From assembly GCA_937901695.1 (NCBI GenBank), contig CALDJN010000148.1, positions 1-6,080 on the forward strand: 6,080 nucleotides of DNA, read 5' to 3'. The notes under the pieces were generated by a model, which was not told the DNA's origin, searched no databases, and saw only the letters and a program-made list of their open reading frames with translations. Each line of letters opens with the position of its first letter. Positions within the stretch are counted from its first letter, which is position 1. A program made the position numbers and the translations under genes. Positions 5,933-6,080 of this stretch are shown here, one piece after another. Origin of the DNA: an uncultured Anaerocolumna sp. GTDB taxonomy: Bacteria > Bacillota > Clostridia > Lachnospirales > Lachnospiraceae.

Positions 5933-5982
5933 TTTACTTTCCTCCTATATGTTTCTCTCCATATATAAAAATGCATACCATT

Positions 5983-5988
5983 ATTATA
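5983..5988 (-). promoter_or_regulatory. Probable -10 box for the CAT-like gene
   Basis: A consensus TATAAT on the minus strand lies about 50 bases upstream of the ATG. At a 17-base spacer the -35 would be TAGTCT (6006-6011), which is poor and overlaps the inverted repeat at 6005-6054. The leader would be about 40 nt and include the AGGAGG site. Confidence 0.4.
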
Positions 5989-6004
5989 CAATGAAATAAA
6001 ATAA

Positions 6005-6054
6005 AAGACTACCAAAATTTATAGTTATTTATTTACTATAAATATGGTAATCTT
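6005..6054 (-). terminator. AT-rich inverted repeat, probable terminator of a gene beyond the right edge
   Basis: The arms 6005-6025 and 6035-6054 pair over about 20 positions with one mismatch and one or two bulged bases (AAGACTACCA... against ...TGGTAATCTT) around a 9-nt AT loop. Read on the minus strand the stem is followed by TTTATTTTATTTC, a T-rich tract, which fits intrinsic termination of an unseen upstream gene. The stem is weak in GC. Because the CAT-gene promoter region overlaps its edge, an operator role is an alternative. Confidence 0.5.
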
Positions 6055-6080
6055 TCCAGCACAATTCTATTACATTACTT

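Noticed and set aside
5693..5968. Plus-strand ORF opposite the start of the CAT-like gene
   Set aside because: It is antisense to the conserved CAT N-terminal signature and lacks a ribosome-binding site.

Overview
The window looks like chromosomal DNA of a low-GC, Gram-positive anaerobe, most likely a clostridium of the Lachnospiraceae type. The reasons are AT-rich intergenic DNA, AGGAGG-type ribosome binding sites, a TTG start, the clostridial style of the proteins, and a structured RNA resembling the Firmicutes/Actinobacteria raiA class. This placement is inference from sequence character, not from a database match.

All recognised protein genes lie on the minus strand. Read in the direction of transcription (right to left) they are: an AT-rich inverted repeat that probably ends a gene outside the window (6005-6054); a type A chloramphenicol acetyltransferase-like gene (5932-5294); a 57-residue, two-helix membrane protein (5221-5048); an MscS-type mechanosensitive channel (5014-4187); tldD (4086-2656); a 372-base gene-free stretch filled with repeats (2284-2655); tldE/pmbA (2271-997, TTG start preferred); and a type II thymidine kinase, tdk (911-327). 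The only plus-strand gene seen is the candidate structured RNA at the left edge (1 to about 185). It converges on tdk, and a 12-bp hairpin at 216-250 could end transcription from both sides.

Functionally, TldD and TldE are the two halves of one intracellular metalloprotease. TldD carries the HEAFGH zinc motif and the distal Cys ligand, and TldE lacks the motif. The small membrane protein and MscS probably form a two-gene membrane unit, since 33 bases and a strong Shine-Dalgarno separate them. The thymidine kinase serves dTMP salvage. The CAT-like enzyme stands alone with its own -10 box.

The most unusual DNA is the repeat island between tldD and tldE. It has three tandem 35-bp copies of a TGTCATTCTGAGC...GAAGAATC dispersed repeat, two inverted copies with internal palindromes, and a decayed third inverted piece. 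It resembles a MITE/REP-like element cluster inserted between two genes whose products work as a pair. No CRISPR array, transposase, tRNA or rRNA was seen.
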